A stretch of 64,000 nucleotides of DNA from Azospirillum oryzae (GCF_008364795.1 NZ_VTTM01000010.1:124001-188000); one strand, 5' to 3'; shown: positions 44,255-57,607, counted from the first letter of the stretch. A program made the numbers and translations. The notes: generated from the sequence alone by a model not told the origin.

Positions 44255-45001
44255 TTACCCCCGCATCCCGTCCGCCACGCCGCCGTCACCAGCGACCGAA
44301 AGCCGCAGCGTCTGGATTTTGCGCTGGGCGATCTCGGTGCGCACGCGCAGCATGACGACCGACAGGAAATAGGCGGTGAAGGCGCCGGCCATCACCAGCA
44401 GCGGCGTCAGCATGCTGGCGTCGATGCTGGGGCCGCCCATCCGCACGACGCTGGCGGGCTGGTGCAGCGTGTTCCACCAGTCGACCGAGAACTTGATGAT
44501 CGGCACATTGACGATGCCGACCAGCAGCAGGACGTTGCCGGCCTTCATGCCGCGCTGCGGATCGTCGAAGGCGTTCACCAGGGCCATGTAGCCGAGATAG
44601 AGGAAGAACAGGATCAGCACGCTGGTCAGCCGCGCGTCCCACACCCACCAGGTTCCCCACATCGGCGCGCCCCACAGTGACCCGGTCACCAGGCAGACGA
44701 AGGTGAAGCCGGCGCCGATGGGGGCGGCGGCCTTGGCGAACAGGTCGGCCAGGGGATGCTTCCACACCAGACCCACGCCTGCGGCGATGGCCATGTTGGT
44801 GTAGATGAACATGCTCATCCAGGCGGCGGGCACATGGATGTACATGATCCGCACCGTCTCGCCCTGCTGATAGTCGGGCGGCGAGCCGAACAGGCTGAGC
44901 CACAGCCCGAGGATCGTCAGGATCACGGTCGCTCCAGCGCACCATGGCAGCAGCACGGCCGAGAGGCGCAGGAAGCGGGCGGGGTTGGCGAAACGATGCA
45001 T
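44255..45001 (-). CDS. ccmC: Haem transporter CcmC
   Basis: Loads haem onto CcmE. The 248-residue protein has six membrane segments and the tryptophan motif MWGTWWVWDARLTS between conserved histidines. The ATG at 45001 is chosen as the codon closest to the conserved part; the frame is open seven codons further. It is the first gene of the ccmCDEFGHI unit here. ccmA and ccmB are not adjacent and not in the window. Confidence 0.95.
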   Translation of the reverse strand: MHRFANPARFLRLSAVLLPWCAGATVILTILGLWLSLFGSPPDYQQGETVRIMYIHVPAAWMSMFIYTNMAIAAGVGLVWKHPLADLFAKAAAPIGAGFTFVCLVTGSLWGAPMWGTWWVWDARLTSVLILFFLYLGYMALVNAFDDPQRGMKAGNVLLLVGIVNVPIIKFSVDWWNTLHQPASVVRMGGPSIDASMLTPLLVMAGAFTAYFLSVVMLRVRTEIAQRKIQTLRLSVAGDGGVADGMRG

Positions 45002-45235
45002 AGAACGATGGCCCCGGTACAAGGTGACCTTGGTCAGGCTTGCGGACGATATAAGCGCATGTATGGCGGACTGCGAGGGGTTTCGCCTTGATCTCGGTCA
45101 GGAAGAGTCGTCGTTCATTCGTACTCTTATACAAAGGTATCAGGCAACTCTAATGGTTCCAGACGCCTGTTTCACCCCTCGTCGGACGCCGGCGGCAGGG
45201 CTTTTCATCCCTGTCCGCCGGTGATTTTCATCCGA

Positions 45236-45706
45236 TCAGGCTGCCAATTCCTCCCGCACCGCCGCCCGCATGGCCTCGGCGATCCGGTCGAAATCGCCCT
45301 GGCTGACCGACAGCAGGCCGAAGCGGAAGGGATAGCCCCAGTTCCGCACCCCGGCGGTCAGCTCAAGCCGGTCCAGCAGCGGCTGGATCGGCGCTTCCTC
45401 CGATGGCCACCAGGACACGTCGCGCCGGAATGGGATGAAGCCGTCGCCCATGTCGAACTGGTAGGGCTCTCCCGGCAAGACGGTGCCGATGGCGGTGAAG
45501 GACTTCAGCCCGTCCGCCGCGCCGAACCGGTCGGTGGGGGAGTAGTAGACCACCCGGTCGCCCGGCCGGATCCGCCGCAGCGGGGCCGCCTTGCCGTGGC
45601 AGACCTGCATGAAGCCGCCGGCCCGGCCGCGCCGCACATGCTCGGCGCTGGCGACTGCGATCCAGGCTGCGATCGGGGCGCCGGTGCGCGTGGTTCCGCC
45701 GCTCAC
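45236..45706 (-). CDS. EVE domain protein
   Basis: A 156-residue protein consisting of a single EVE domain, a PUA-like fold. Seen: WIAVASAEHVRRG at the start, HGKAAPLRRIRPGDRVVYYSP and a C-terminal FGLLSVSQGDF. EVE domains are reader modules for modified bases in characterised proteins; this one is stand-alone, so no nuclease partner is visible. The GTG start overlaps the stop of the upstream VOC gene (GTGA), implying coupled translation. Confidence 0.88.
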   Translation of the reverse strand: MSGGTTRTGAPIAAWIAVASAEHVRRGRAGGFMQVCHGKAAPLRRIRPGDRVVYYSPTDRFGAADGLKSFTAIGTVLPGEPYQFDMGDGFIPFRRDVSWWPSEEAPIQPLLDRLELTAGVRNWGYPFRFGLLSVSQGDFDRIAEAMRAAVREELAA

Positions 45707-46149
45707 GACCGCACCTGTTCGGCCTTGGCTTCGTGCTGGTTGGCTTCCTCACCCTGGTTGGGGGCGAACACACGCAGACGGTGGCCGTCGGGGTCCTGTG
45801 CAACGAAGGTATGACCGAAATCCATCGCCGTCGGCTGTTGCAGGATGGTCAATCCACGGGCGCTCCAGTCGGCGTGCAGCTCGCGCACCGCGGCCTCGTC
45901 GGCGACGGTGAAGGCAATCTCGCCGCCGCCGGGCGCGGTCGCCGCCGGTTCCACCGTGTGGCGCGACCACAGGCCCAGCATCAGCCCGTCACCCGCCTTG
46001 AACATTGCGAAGGTGGGCGAGGCTTCCACCGCCGGCCGGCCCAGCAGGTCGGCATAGAAGGCGGCGCTGGCGGCCGGGCTGTCGACATAGAGCAGGACGA
46101 AATCGAGGGCGAGAGCAGCGGCGGAGGTCTTGGCGGCAATGGCGGTCAT
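45703..46149 (-). CDS. VOC (glyoxalase/dioxygenase superfamily) protein
   Basis: A 148-residue vicinal oxygen chelate protein. Two beta-alpha-beta-beta-beta modules are suggested by FVLLYVDSPAASAAFYADLLG and by the C-terminal FVAQDPDGHRLRVFAPN. Substrate unknown; similar proteins include resistance and small-molecule binding members. The ATG at 46149 is favoured. A 25-base inverted repeat lies about 87 bases upstream, next to a WYL-type regulator gene, and the EVE gene is coupled downstream. Confidence 0.88.
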   Translation of the reverse strand: MTAIAAKTSAAALALDFVLLYVDSPAASAAFYADLLGRPAVEASPTFAMFKAGDGLMLGLWSRHTVEPAATAPGGGEIAFTVADEAAVRELHADWSARGLTILQQPTAMDFGHTFVAQDPDGHRLRVFAPNQGEEANQHEAKAEQVRS

Positions 46150-46235
46150 GGTCGGCTCCGGTCTTGAAGGATTGGGGTGGGGCGGTCGGTTCGATCCGTT
46201 CGTCGCCCTCACCGGCAAAGCCAAGACTAAGCCGA

Positions 46236-46260
46236 CATGCTGACAGTTTCCGTCAGCATG
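46236..46260. promoter_or_regulatory. Inverted repeat, probable operator of the VOC-EVE operon
   Basis: CATGCTGAC and GTCAGCATG form perfect 9-base arms around a 7-base spacer. It lies between the WYL-type regulator gene and the VOC gene, about 87 bases before the VOC start. Position and symmetry suit binding of a dimeric regulator, most likely the adjacent one. Confidence 0.65.
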
Positions 46261-46282
46261 GTGTCAGCCCCCAATCCAACCC

Positions 46283-46969
46283 TTATTGCGGGATGCCCTC
46301 CGCCGTGCGCCACTCTTTCAGCATCGCCTGCCGGCGGCGAGGATAGCGGGTCTCGGTGGCGGTCAGCGCCAGGATGCGGTCGGTGCGGAAATGCCGGAAG
46401 GACTGGCGCAGCTCGCACCACGCCACCATCACCCGAACCCGGTCGAAGAAGCCCAGCGCGAAGGGCCAGACGACGCGCCGGCTTTCCGACCCGTCGCGGT
46501 CGCGATAGGCGATCTCCAGCTTGCGTTCGGTCCGGATGGCGCTGCGGATGGTCGCCAGTTCGGCATCGCCGGCCGGGATGGGCTCGCCCGGACCGACCAG
46601 AAGGGCGGAACCGTCCAGCCCCTCGCGCTTGTCCGGCGGCAGCACCGCGGCGATCTTGGCAAGCGCGTTGCGCGCTGCACCGCCCAGCCGGCTGTCGCCG
46701 CGGTCCACCACCCAGCGCGACCCCAGCACCAGCGCCTCCACCTCCTCTTCGGTGAACATCAGCGGCGGCAGCAGGAAACCGGCACGCAGGAGGTAGCCGA
46801 CGCCCGGCTCCCCCTCGATCATCGCGCCCTGCGCCTGCAGAGTGGCGATGTCGCGATAGAGCGTGCGCAGGCTGACCCCCAGCTCGCCGGCAAGCGACTT
46901 GCCGCTGACCGGCTGGCGATGCCGCCGCAGAACCTGCATCAGATCGAGGAGACGTTCGGCGCGGGACAT
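46283..46969 (-). CDS. YafY-type HTH and WYL-domain transcriptional regulator
   Basis: A 228-residue regulator with an N-terminal winged helix (RLLDLMQVLRRHRQPVSGKSLAGELGVSLRTLYRDIATL, about 5-45 in pieces) and a C-terminal WYL-like ligand-sensing part (about 135-210, with VVWPFALGFFDRVRVMVAWCELR). The ATG at 46969 places the helix-turn-helix at the expected position. It is upstream of, and on the same strand as, the VOC-EVE pair, from which it is separated by an inverted repeat. Confidence 0.88.
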   Translation of the reverse strand: MSRAERLLDLMQVLRRHRQPVSGKSLAGELGVSLRTLYRDIATLQAQGAMIEGEPGVGYLLRAGFLLPPLMFTEEEVEALVLGSRWVVDRGDSRLGGAARNALAKIAAVLPPDKREGLDGSALLVGPGEPIPAGDAELATIRSAIRTERKLEIAYRDRDGSESRRVVWPFALGFFDRVRVMVAWCELRQSFRHFRTDRILALTATETRYPRRRQAMLKEWRTAEGIPQ

Positions 46970-47007
46970 GGGGGAACTGCGAAAAGGAAGGGGGCTCATA
47001 ATGACAA

Positions 47008-47034
47008 GGGGCGCTCCCCGATGGGAAGCGCCCC
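47008..47034 (-). terminator. Terminator after pnp
   Basis: GGGGCGCT and AGCGCCCC with an inner CCC/GGG pair form a strong hairpin about 60 bases after the pnp stop; on the leftward strand it is followed by TTGTCATT. It separates pnp from the WYL regulator gene. Confidence 0.65.
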
Positions 47035-47091
47035 TCTTCATGGCAGGTTTCGCCCGGCGGTTGCCCGGCGTTCCCGAACCCTATCGACGGA

Positions 47092-49203
<2,112 letters not shown>

Positions 49204-49350
49204 GGATTCTTTCCTTCCATCCGACACCCTGCAACGGCCGGATTGCCGCCCAAGGCCGGGGCCATCGGTCGTAGGACCCCGCGAGAAAACTGGAGATATG
49301 GTGTTCGACAACAGGACTAAACGAATCAAGATAGAAGTGTCGTGGATGCA

Positions 49351-49384
49351 AAAAAGGCCGGTCCCCGAATAATCGGGCCGGCCT
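49351..49384 (-). terminator. Rho-independent terminator between rpsO and pnp
   Basis: On the leftward strand AGGCCGG and CCGGCCT with an inner CCCGA/TCGGG stem are followed by a run of six T residues. This is the clearest intrinsic terminator in the window. Confidence 0.85.
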
Positions 49385-49494
49385 GTCCGTCACGAAACGC
49401 TCAAGATCGAGTTTCTATTGCCAATAACCAATGAGGTGTTCCGGAACGATACAGGGGAAACGCATCTTTGATAGTCCGCTGGACTGGACGGGAA

Positions 49495-49519
49495 ACCCCC
49501 GGCCGTTGGCCGGCCAGGG
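49495..49519 (-). terminator. Hairpin just after rpsO
   Basis: CGGCC-GTT-GGCCG flanked by CCCC and GGGG forms a stable hairpin 33 bases after the rpsO stop; leftward it is followed by TTTCCC. It may protect the rpsO 3' end or act as a weak terminator. Confidence 0.45.
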
Positions 49520-49552
49520 GAACCCGAACCCGTCAGCGGGACAGCGCAGCCG

Positions 49553-49822
49553 TTAGCGGCGCAGGCCCAGACGCTCGATCAGAGCGGCGTAGCGCGACTG
49601 ATCCTTCTTCTTCAGGTAGTCGAGCAGACGGCGGCGCTGACCGACCATCACCAGCAGACCACGGCGGGAGTGGAAGTCCTTCTTGTGGCCCTTCAGGTGA
49701 TCCGTCAGGTTGCTGATGCGCTCCGTCAGGATCGACACCTGGACCTCGGGCGAACCGGTGTCGTTGGTGCCGCGGGAAAATTCCTTGATCAGCTCTTGCT
49801 TGCGCTCGGGCGTAATCGACAT
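49553..49822 (-). CDS. rpsO: 30S ribosomal protein S15
   Basis: Primary 16S rRNA-binding protein of the 30S platform. The 89-residue protein shows the complete family: GSPEVQVSILTERI, HKKDFHSRRGLL and RLLDYLKKKD. The ATG at 49822 gives the standard N-terminus SITPERK. It follows truB by 14 bases. Confidence 0.98.
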   Translation of the reverse strand: MSITPERKQELIKEFSRGTNDTGSPEVQVSILTERISNLTDHLKGHKKDFHSRRGLLVMVGQRRRLLDYLKKKDQSRYAALIERLGLRR

Positions 49823-49836
49823 CGGGGTCTCCTGAA

Positions 49837-50778
49837 TCACGTGAGGTTGAGTACGCGCACCGGACGGACCTCCGCCCCCTCGACACGGGCCAACGCCACC
49901 GGCGTTCCGCCGAAAAGCGCAATGACGGTGCCATCCCCACCGTCAGCACCCTGAACGGCCATCAGCCGTTCACGATCCTGCCGGGTGAGGAGAGCGACCG
50001 TCTGGCCGTGCCTCAGTCGGTGCGCTTCCGCTTCCGTCAGGGCCAGCGCCGGGATGTCGTCCAGCGCGGTCTCGATCGGCAACAGAAGTCGTTCGACGGC
50101 CGCACCTTGCTCCATGGCGGCCAGTTCGTCCAGGGAAATCGCGCGGTCCAGCGTGAAGGACCCGACGCGCAAACGGCGCAGAAGCCCGACATGGCCGACC
50201 GTGCCCAGCGCTTCCGACAGGTCGCGGGCCAGCGAGCGGACATAGGTGCCCTTGCCGCAATCGACCTCGAACACCGCATGGTCGGCGTCCGGTTCCTCGA
50301 CCAGCTCGAAGCGGTCGATGCGCACGGTGCGGGCGGCAAGATCGACCGCGTCGCCTTCGCGCGCGATGTCATAGGCACGCTCGCCGTCGATCTTGATGGC
50401 GCAGAATTGCGGCGGCACCTGCTGGATCTCGCCGAGGAAGGCGGGAAGGGCGTCGCGGATCGCCTCGGTCGTCGGCCGGTGGTCAGAGCGGTCGATGACC
50501 GCGCCTTCGCGGTCGTCGGTGGTCGTGCGCTCGCCCCAGCGGATGGAGAAGCGGTAGGTCTTGGCGCCGTCCATGGCGTAGGAGACGGTCTTGGTCGCCT
50601 CGCCCAGCGCGATCGGCAGGATGCCGGTCGCCAGCGGGTCCAGCGTGCCGCCATGCCCCGCCTTCTCGGCGTTCAGCAGGCGGCGCACCTTCGACAGCGC
50701 CTGGGTGGAGGTCATGCCTTCCGGCTTGTCCAGCACGATCCAGCCATGGATCGGCGTACCCTTGCGCTTACGAGCCAC
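49837..50778 (-). CDS. truB: tRNA pseudouridine-55 synthase
   Basis: Forms pseudouridine 55 in the T loop of tRNAs. The 313-residue protein has the catalytic aspartate in GHGGTLDPLATG (Asp47) and the TruB C-terminal extension. The GTG at 50778 is chosen; it overlaps the rbfA stop by 11 bases. The frame is open to 50964, but that stretch reads out of frame through the acidic rbfA tail. Confidence 0.95.
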   Translation of the reverse strand: MARKRKGTPIHGWIVLDKPEGMTSTQALSKVRRLLNAEKAGHGGTLDPLATGILPIALGEATKTVSYAMDGAKTYRFSIRWGERTTTDDREGAVIDRSDHRPTTEAIRDALPAFLGEIQQVPPQFCAIKIDGERAYDIAREGDAVDLAARTVRIDRFELVEEPDADHAVFEVDCGKGTYVRSLARDLSEALGTVGHVGLLRRLRVGSFTLDRAISLDELAAMEQGAAVERLLLPIETALDDIPALALTEAEAHRLRHGQTVALLTRQDRERLMAVQGADGGDGTVIALFGGTPVALARVEGAEVRPVRVLNLT

Positions 50779-51385
50779 GACGGCCGCCCCGGCTCTCACC
50801 CCGGCTCTCGTCGTTGCCCTCCCCCTTGTCCTCGTCGTCGAGCATGGCCTGGTCGTCGTCGAGATCGTCTTCCTCGTCCGCATCGTCGGGATCGAGATCA
50901 TCCTCCTCGTCCGCCTCTTCGTCCCAGGAATCGTCCTCATCCTCGTCATGGTCGTCGTCGCCATTGACGCGGCCCAGCGGATGGCCGCTCAGGTCGCGGG
51001 CGACCTCCGGGCTGTGCAGGATGCTGTCGATGCGGTGGGCGTAGTCGAAGGAGGTGTCGGCCTCGAAGCTCAGCGTCGGGGCGTGGCGCAGGTTGACCAT
51101 GCGCGCGACCTGTCCGCGCAGGAAGGCGGCGGCCCGCTTCAGCGCGACCTGCGCCTCCTCCATCCGCTCGCCGCCCAGCGTCGCGTAGAAGACGGTGGCG
51201 TTGGACAGGTCGGGGCTGATCCGCACCTCGGTGACCGTGACGTTCAGCGAGGCCAGCTCCGGATCGTGGAAATCCCCGCGGCGGAACAGATCGGCGAGGG
51301 CGTGGCGCACCTCCTCGCCGACGCGCAGTTGCCGTTGGGACGGGGGCTTGCCGGCGATGAACGCGCCGCGCTTCTTGCTGGCCAT
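50768..51385 (-). CDS. rbfA: 30S ribosome-binding factor A with long acidic tail
   Basis: Cold-shock and 30S maturation factor. Residues 1-140 form the normal RbfA KH-type domain (RVGEEVRHALADLF, FYATLGG, RHAPTLSFEAD). Residues 143-189 then hold 33 Asp or Glu in 47 positions and the protein ends with a Gly/Arg/Ser stretch; total 205 residues against about 120-135 usually. The tail codes through repeated GAC/GAG codons. It is read separately from infB, since a terminator follows infB. Confidence 0.93.
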   Translation of the reverse strand: MASKKRGAFIAGKPPSQRQLRVGEEVRHALADLFRRGDFHDPELASLNVTVTEVRISPDLSNATVFYATLGGERMEEAQVALKRAAAFLRGQVARMVNLRHAPTLSFEADTSFDYAHRIDSILHSPEVARDLSGHPLGRVNGDDDHDEDEDDSWDEEADEEDDLDPDDADEEDDLDDDQAMLDDEDKGEGNDESRGESRGGRRGS

Positions 51386-51523
51386 GGTACGTGTCTTTCG
51401 TCGATGTCACTGGGCCGGGCCGCTTCAGCTCTCCGGCCGGGCACTCGGGATCGGGGAGCCGTCGCTCTCCCACCCCAATATAGGAACAGGGCGCAGGAAT
51501 CGATCCCGCGCCCTTCAAAGCGA

Positions 51524-51569
51524 AAAAGGCTACCCGATCCATCCCGGCGGATGCCGGAAGGGATCGGGT
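51524..51569 (-). terminator. Rho-independent terminator after infB
   Basis: On the leftward strand ACCCGATCC and GGATCGGGT enclose a second CCGGC/GCCGG stem, and are followed by GCCTTTTTCGC. The stem starts 13 bases after the infB stop. rbfA therefore likely has its own promoter or depends on read-through. A further GGGCGC/GCGCCC hairpin lies at 51489-51513. Confidence 0.75.
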
Positions 51570-51581
51570 GAACTGTAAAGG

Positions 51582-54437
<2,856 letters not shown>

Positions 54438-54458
54438 CGGTTCCCGAATGGTCAGACG

Positions 54459-55256
54459 TTACATCGCAGGCCGGCCGGCCGTATCGCCGACTCCCAAGCC
54501 CTTATCAGAATCCTGGTGCGCATCCCGGTCCCCTTGGGGACCTTTCAGGTCCAGGTGCCCCTGGGGACCTTTCAGCCCCCGCAAGCGTGCCGCTTCGCGG
54601 ACCAGCCCAGCGGCCAGCCTGCCTCGCGCCACCACGGCATGCACCGCGTGATCACGCCCGAGCGCCGCGGCCAAGGCCGAGGACTCGAACAGGTCGATCA
54701 CCGGCAGCGACGGTGCGAGCGCCGTCACCTTGCCGCGCTGGTCCAGCGAGCCGTCCGCGGCTTCGACCAGCAGGGCCGGCGGGGGACCCGCACGGCCGAC
54801 CTGGTTGGCCCTCAACGCCTCGCGCACCTTCTCGTATCCCGCCAGAACGTGGCCGGCACGGCGGGCAAGGCCCAACGCGTGCAGACAACGCCGTTCCAGC
54901 AGCCGTTCCAGCCTTTCGGCCAGATCGGGCGGTACTTTCACCGCCCGTCGGGCCGCCTTGGCGAAAACGGATTTCCCCATGGCTTTCGCCAGGGCATCCC
55001 TGTCGGCCGTGACCCAAAGGCCGCGACCGGGCAGACGTTCCTCCAGGTCCGGCACCACCTCGCCGTCGGGGCCGATCACGAAACGGATCATGCCCTCTTT
55101 CGGCCCGACCGTACCCGACGCGATGCAGCGGCGCAGAGGCCCCTTCTCGTCGGCCGGCAGGCGGTCCGTCCCGGCACCGTCATCCGGTGCCAATTCCTGA
55201 TCCGGCACCGCATCCGCGGCGGCGGTCGGTGTCCGTTCGTCGTTCCGTTCGGTCAT
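54459..55256 (-). CDS. YlxR-L7Ae fusion RNA-binding protein
   Basis: A 265-residue protein joining an N-terminal YlxR (DUF448) domain (about 38-115, RRCIASGTVGPKEGMIRFV, GRGLWV) to a C-terminal L7Ae/L30e-like domain (about 118-225, GLARRAGHVLAGYEKVREAL). Likely binds ribosomal or structured RNA; it sits between nusA and infB as in most bacteria. The C-terminus ends with a repeated LKGPQG unit and a charged tail that is not conserved-looking. Confidence 0.9.
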   Translation of the reverse strand: MTERNDERTPTAAADAVPDQELAPDDGAGTDRLPADEKGPLRRCIASGTVGPKEGMIRFVIGPDGEVVPDLEERLPGRGLWVTADRDALAKAMGKSVFAKAARRAVKVPPDLAERLERLLERRCLHALGLARRAGHVLAGYEKVREALRANQVGRAGPPPALLVEAADGSLDQRGKVTALAPSLPVIDLFESSALAAALGRDHAVHAVVARGRLAAGLVREAARLRGLKGPQGHLDLKGPQGDRDAHQDSDKGLGVGDTAGRPAM

Positions 55257-55330
55257 CCGATCGTCATCCGCTCGCGCGGTCCCGAATAATCGTTCCTGTC
55301 GGGCGCAGTTCCAACCGGCATTGCTGCCGG

Positions 55331-56890
55331 TCAGGCCTGCGCGCCCTGACCACCGGCGCTGCCATCTGCCGCAGGGGCCGTGGCGGCGCCGTCCTGTTCC
55401 TCACCCTCGAACCAGTGGGCGCGCGCGGCCATGATGATCGCGTTCGCTTCCTCTTCGGTGGGAGCGTCCTTGGCGCCGTCCTTGCTCAGGATCTCGACCA
55501 GTTCGTCGCCGGCCAGATCGGCCAGGTCGTCCAGCGTCTTCACGCCGTTCTCGCCCAGTTTCACCAGCTGCGTGGCGGTAAAGCCGGTCAGTTCGGCGAC
55601 GATGTCCTCGACGCCCAGTTCCAGGCGGCGCTCGTTGGCCTGCTCGTCCTGCACTTCCAGGAAGGCGAGGGCGCGCTGCTTCAGTTCGTCGGCGACCGAC
55701 TCGTCGAAGCCCTCGATCTCGGCCAGTTCCTCGGTCTCGACGAAGGCGATCTCCTCGACGGAGGTGAAGCCTTCGGCGACCAGAAGGTGGGCGATCACGT
55801 CGTCGACGTCCAGGGCCTGCATGAACAGGGCGGAGCGGTTGTGGATTTCCTCCGACCGGCGCTCCGACTCTTCCTGTTCGGTCAGGATGTCGATGTCCCA
55901 GCCGGTCAGCATCGAGGCGAGGCGCACATTCTGGCCGCGGCGGCCGATGGCCAGCGACAGCTGGTCGTCGGGCACCACCACCTCGATGCGGCGGTTGTCG
56001 TCGTCGAGCACGACCTTGGCGACCTCGGCGGGGGCGAGCGCGTTGACGACGAAGGTCGCCGCCTCGCCCGACCACGGGATGATGTCGATCTTCTCGCCCT
56101 GCAACTCGCCGACGACCGCCTGGACGCGGCTGCCGCGCATGCCGACGCAGGCGCCGACCGGGTCGATGGAGCTGTCGTTGCTGTGCACGGCGATCTTGGC
56201 GCGCGACCCCGGATCACGGGCGACCGCCCGGATCTCGATGATGCCGTCGTAGATCTCCGGCACTTCCTGGGCGAACAGCTTCGCCATGAACATGGGATGC
56301 GTGCGCGACAGGAAGATCTGGGGCCCGCGCGGTTCCTCGCGGACATCGAAGATATAGGCGCGGACGCGGTCGCCGTTCTTGAAATGCTCGCGCGGCAGCA
56401 GCTCGTCGCGGCGCAGGATCGCTTCGGCGCGGCCCAGGTCGACGGTGACGTTGCCGTATTCGACGCGCTTGACCAGACCGTTGACGATCTCGCCGTTGCG
56501 GTCCTTGTACTCGTTGAACTGGCGCTTGCGCTCGGCGTCGCGCACCTTCTGCACGATCACCTGCTTGGCGGTCTGGGCGGCGATGCGGCCAAAATCGATC
56601 GGCGGCAGCGGGTCGACCAGGAAGTCGCCGATCTTGGCGCCGGGCTTGCGGCGCAGGGCGTAGGGCAGGGTGACCTGCGTCGCCTCGTTCTCCACCGCCT
56701 CGACCACCTCCAGGTGACGGGTCAGATGGATATCGCCGGTCTTGCGGTCGATGCGGGCGCGGATGTCGTGCTCGTGGCCGTACTTGGAGCGGCCGGCCTT
56801 CTGAATCGCCTGCTCCATCGCCTCCAGGACTTCGTCCCGGTCGATGTTCTTTTCGCGGGCGACCGCGTCAGCGACTTGCAGCAGTTCCAT
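55331..56890 (-). CDS. nusA: Transcription termination/antitermination factor NusA
   Basis: RNA polymerase-associated pause and antitermination factor. The 519-residue protein has the N-terminal polymerase-binding domain, an S1 domain (about 135-200), KH1 and KH2 (SRVQAVVGELQGEKIDII, LAIGRRGQNVRLAS) and acidic C-terminal repeats of the helix-hairpin-helix type. rimP is 125 bases upstream. Confidence 0.97.
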   Translation of the reverse strand: MELLQVADAVAREKNIDRDEVLEAMEQAIQKAGRSKYGHEHDIRARIDRKTGDIHLTRHLEVVEAVENEATQVTLPYALRRKPGAKIGDFLVDPLPPIDFGRIAAQTAKQVIVQKVRDAERKRQFNEYKDRNGEIVNGLVKRVEYGNVTVDLGRAEAILRRDELLPREHFKNGDRVRAYIFDVREEPRGPQIFLSRTHPMFMAKLFAQEVPEIYDGIIEIRAVARDPGSRAKIAVHSNDSSIDPVGACVGMRGSRVQAVVGELQGEKIDIIPWSGEAATFVVNALAPAEVAKVVLDDDNRRIEVVVPDDQLSLAIGRRGQNVRLASMLTGWDIDILTEQEESERRSEEIHNRSALFMQALDVDDVIAHLLVAEGFTSVEEIAFVETEELAEIEGFDESVADELKQRALAFLEVQDEQANERRLELGVEDIVAELTGFTATQLVKLGENGVKTLDDLADLAGDELVEILSKDGAKDAPTEEEANAIIMAARAHWFEGEEQDGAATAPAADGSAGGQGAQA

Positions 56891-57015
56891 CCGTTACACT
56901 TCCTGAGTCGGTCTTGTGTGATGCCGGTCTTGCGTGATGTCCGGTCGGGTCGGCGGGGTGGGGGCAGGCAATCTGGGCCAGGCAATCCGATGGCGCGTCC
57001 TGATGGACGGGTCCG

Positions 57016-57516
57016 TCAGTTCTGCAGGTCCTCCTGCTGCTCCTGGCTGGCGCGGATCAGCTCGTCCGTCAGCACCAGCTTGGCGCGCAGGATATTGTCG
57101 AACTCCAGCCGGGCGGCTCCCTGTTCGGTGTCGATGCACACGAGGCCGTCCTCGACGCCCTTCAGCATGCCCTTGAAGCGCTTGCGGCCATCGATGGCCA
57201 TGCGGCTTTCCAGCCGGGCTTCGAAGCCGGCGAAGCGCTCGAAATCCTTGAGCCGGGTCAGCGGCCGGTCGATGCCGGGGGAGCTGACCTCCAGCGTGTA
57301 AGCCTCGCGGATCGGGTCTTCCACATCCAGCAATGCCGAGACGGAACGGCTGATGTCGGCGCAATCCTCGACGGTCATGGGCGCGCCGTCGGCGCGCTCC
57401 GCCATGATCTGGAGGATCGCCCGCTGGCCGCCGGAGATCTGTACGCGCACGACCTCATAGCCCATGGCTTCGACCGACGGCGTGATGATCTGTTCGATGC
57501 GACCTGTAGCGTCCAT
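57016..57516 (-). CDS. rimP: Ribosome maturation factor RimP
   Basis: 30S assembly factor. The 166-residue protein starts RIEQIITPSVEAMGYEVVRV and has the family motif LEVSSPGIDRPLTRLKDFERF. The ATG at 57516 is the best start because the terminator at 57608-57632 lies just upstream, so longer in-frame starts would be within or beyond it. It leads the rimP-nusA-ylxR-infB unit. Confidence 0.95.
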   Translation of the reverse strand: MDATGRIEQIITPSVEAMGYEVVRVQISGGQRAILQIMAERADGAPMTVEDCADISRSVSALLDVEDPIREAYTLEVSSPGIDRPLTRLKDFERFAGFEARLESRMAIDGRKRFKGMLKGVEDGLVCIDTEQGAARLEFDNILRAKLVLTDELIRASQEQQEDLQN

Positions 57517-57607
57517 TCCACCTGACCCAAAGCCTGCGGCCGGGATCGAACCGGACGAGGTTTCCACAACAGAAGGTTCAACAAGCGCGTGCTTCCACAC
57601 GCTCATA

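Larger units (their letters stand above)
49204..49552 (-). other. rpsO-pnp intergenic region
   Basis: About 349 bases with no supported gene. In leftward order it contains a GC-rich hairpin (49495-49519), about 110 bases of lower-GC sequence, a strong terminator (49351-49384) and roughly 145 bases of pnp leader. In E. coli the pnp leader is the target of RNase III and PNPase autoregulation; a similar long leader is present here but no specific stem was identified. Confidence 0.5.

Noticed and set aside
49830..49850. CACGTG near the truB stop as a parS site
   Set aside because: The left arm matches at three of five bases and the right arm at one of five, so it is not parS-like.
50779..50964. 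Longer N-terminus for TruB
   Set aside because: The added residues are a repetitive Thr/Arg stretch read out of frame from the acidic rbfA tail.
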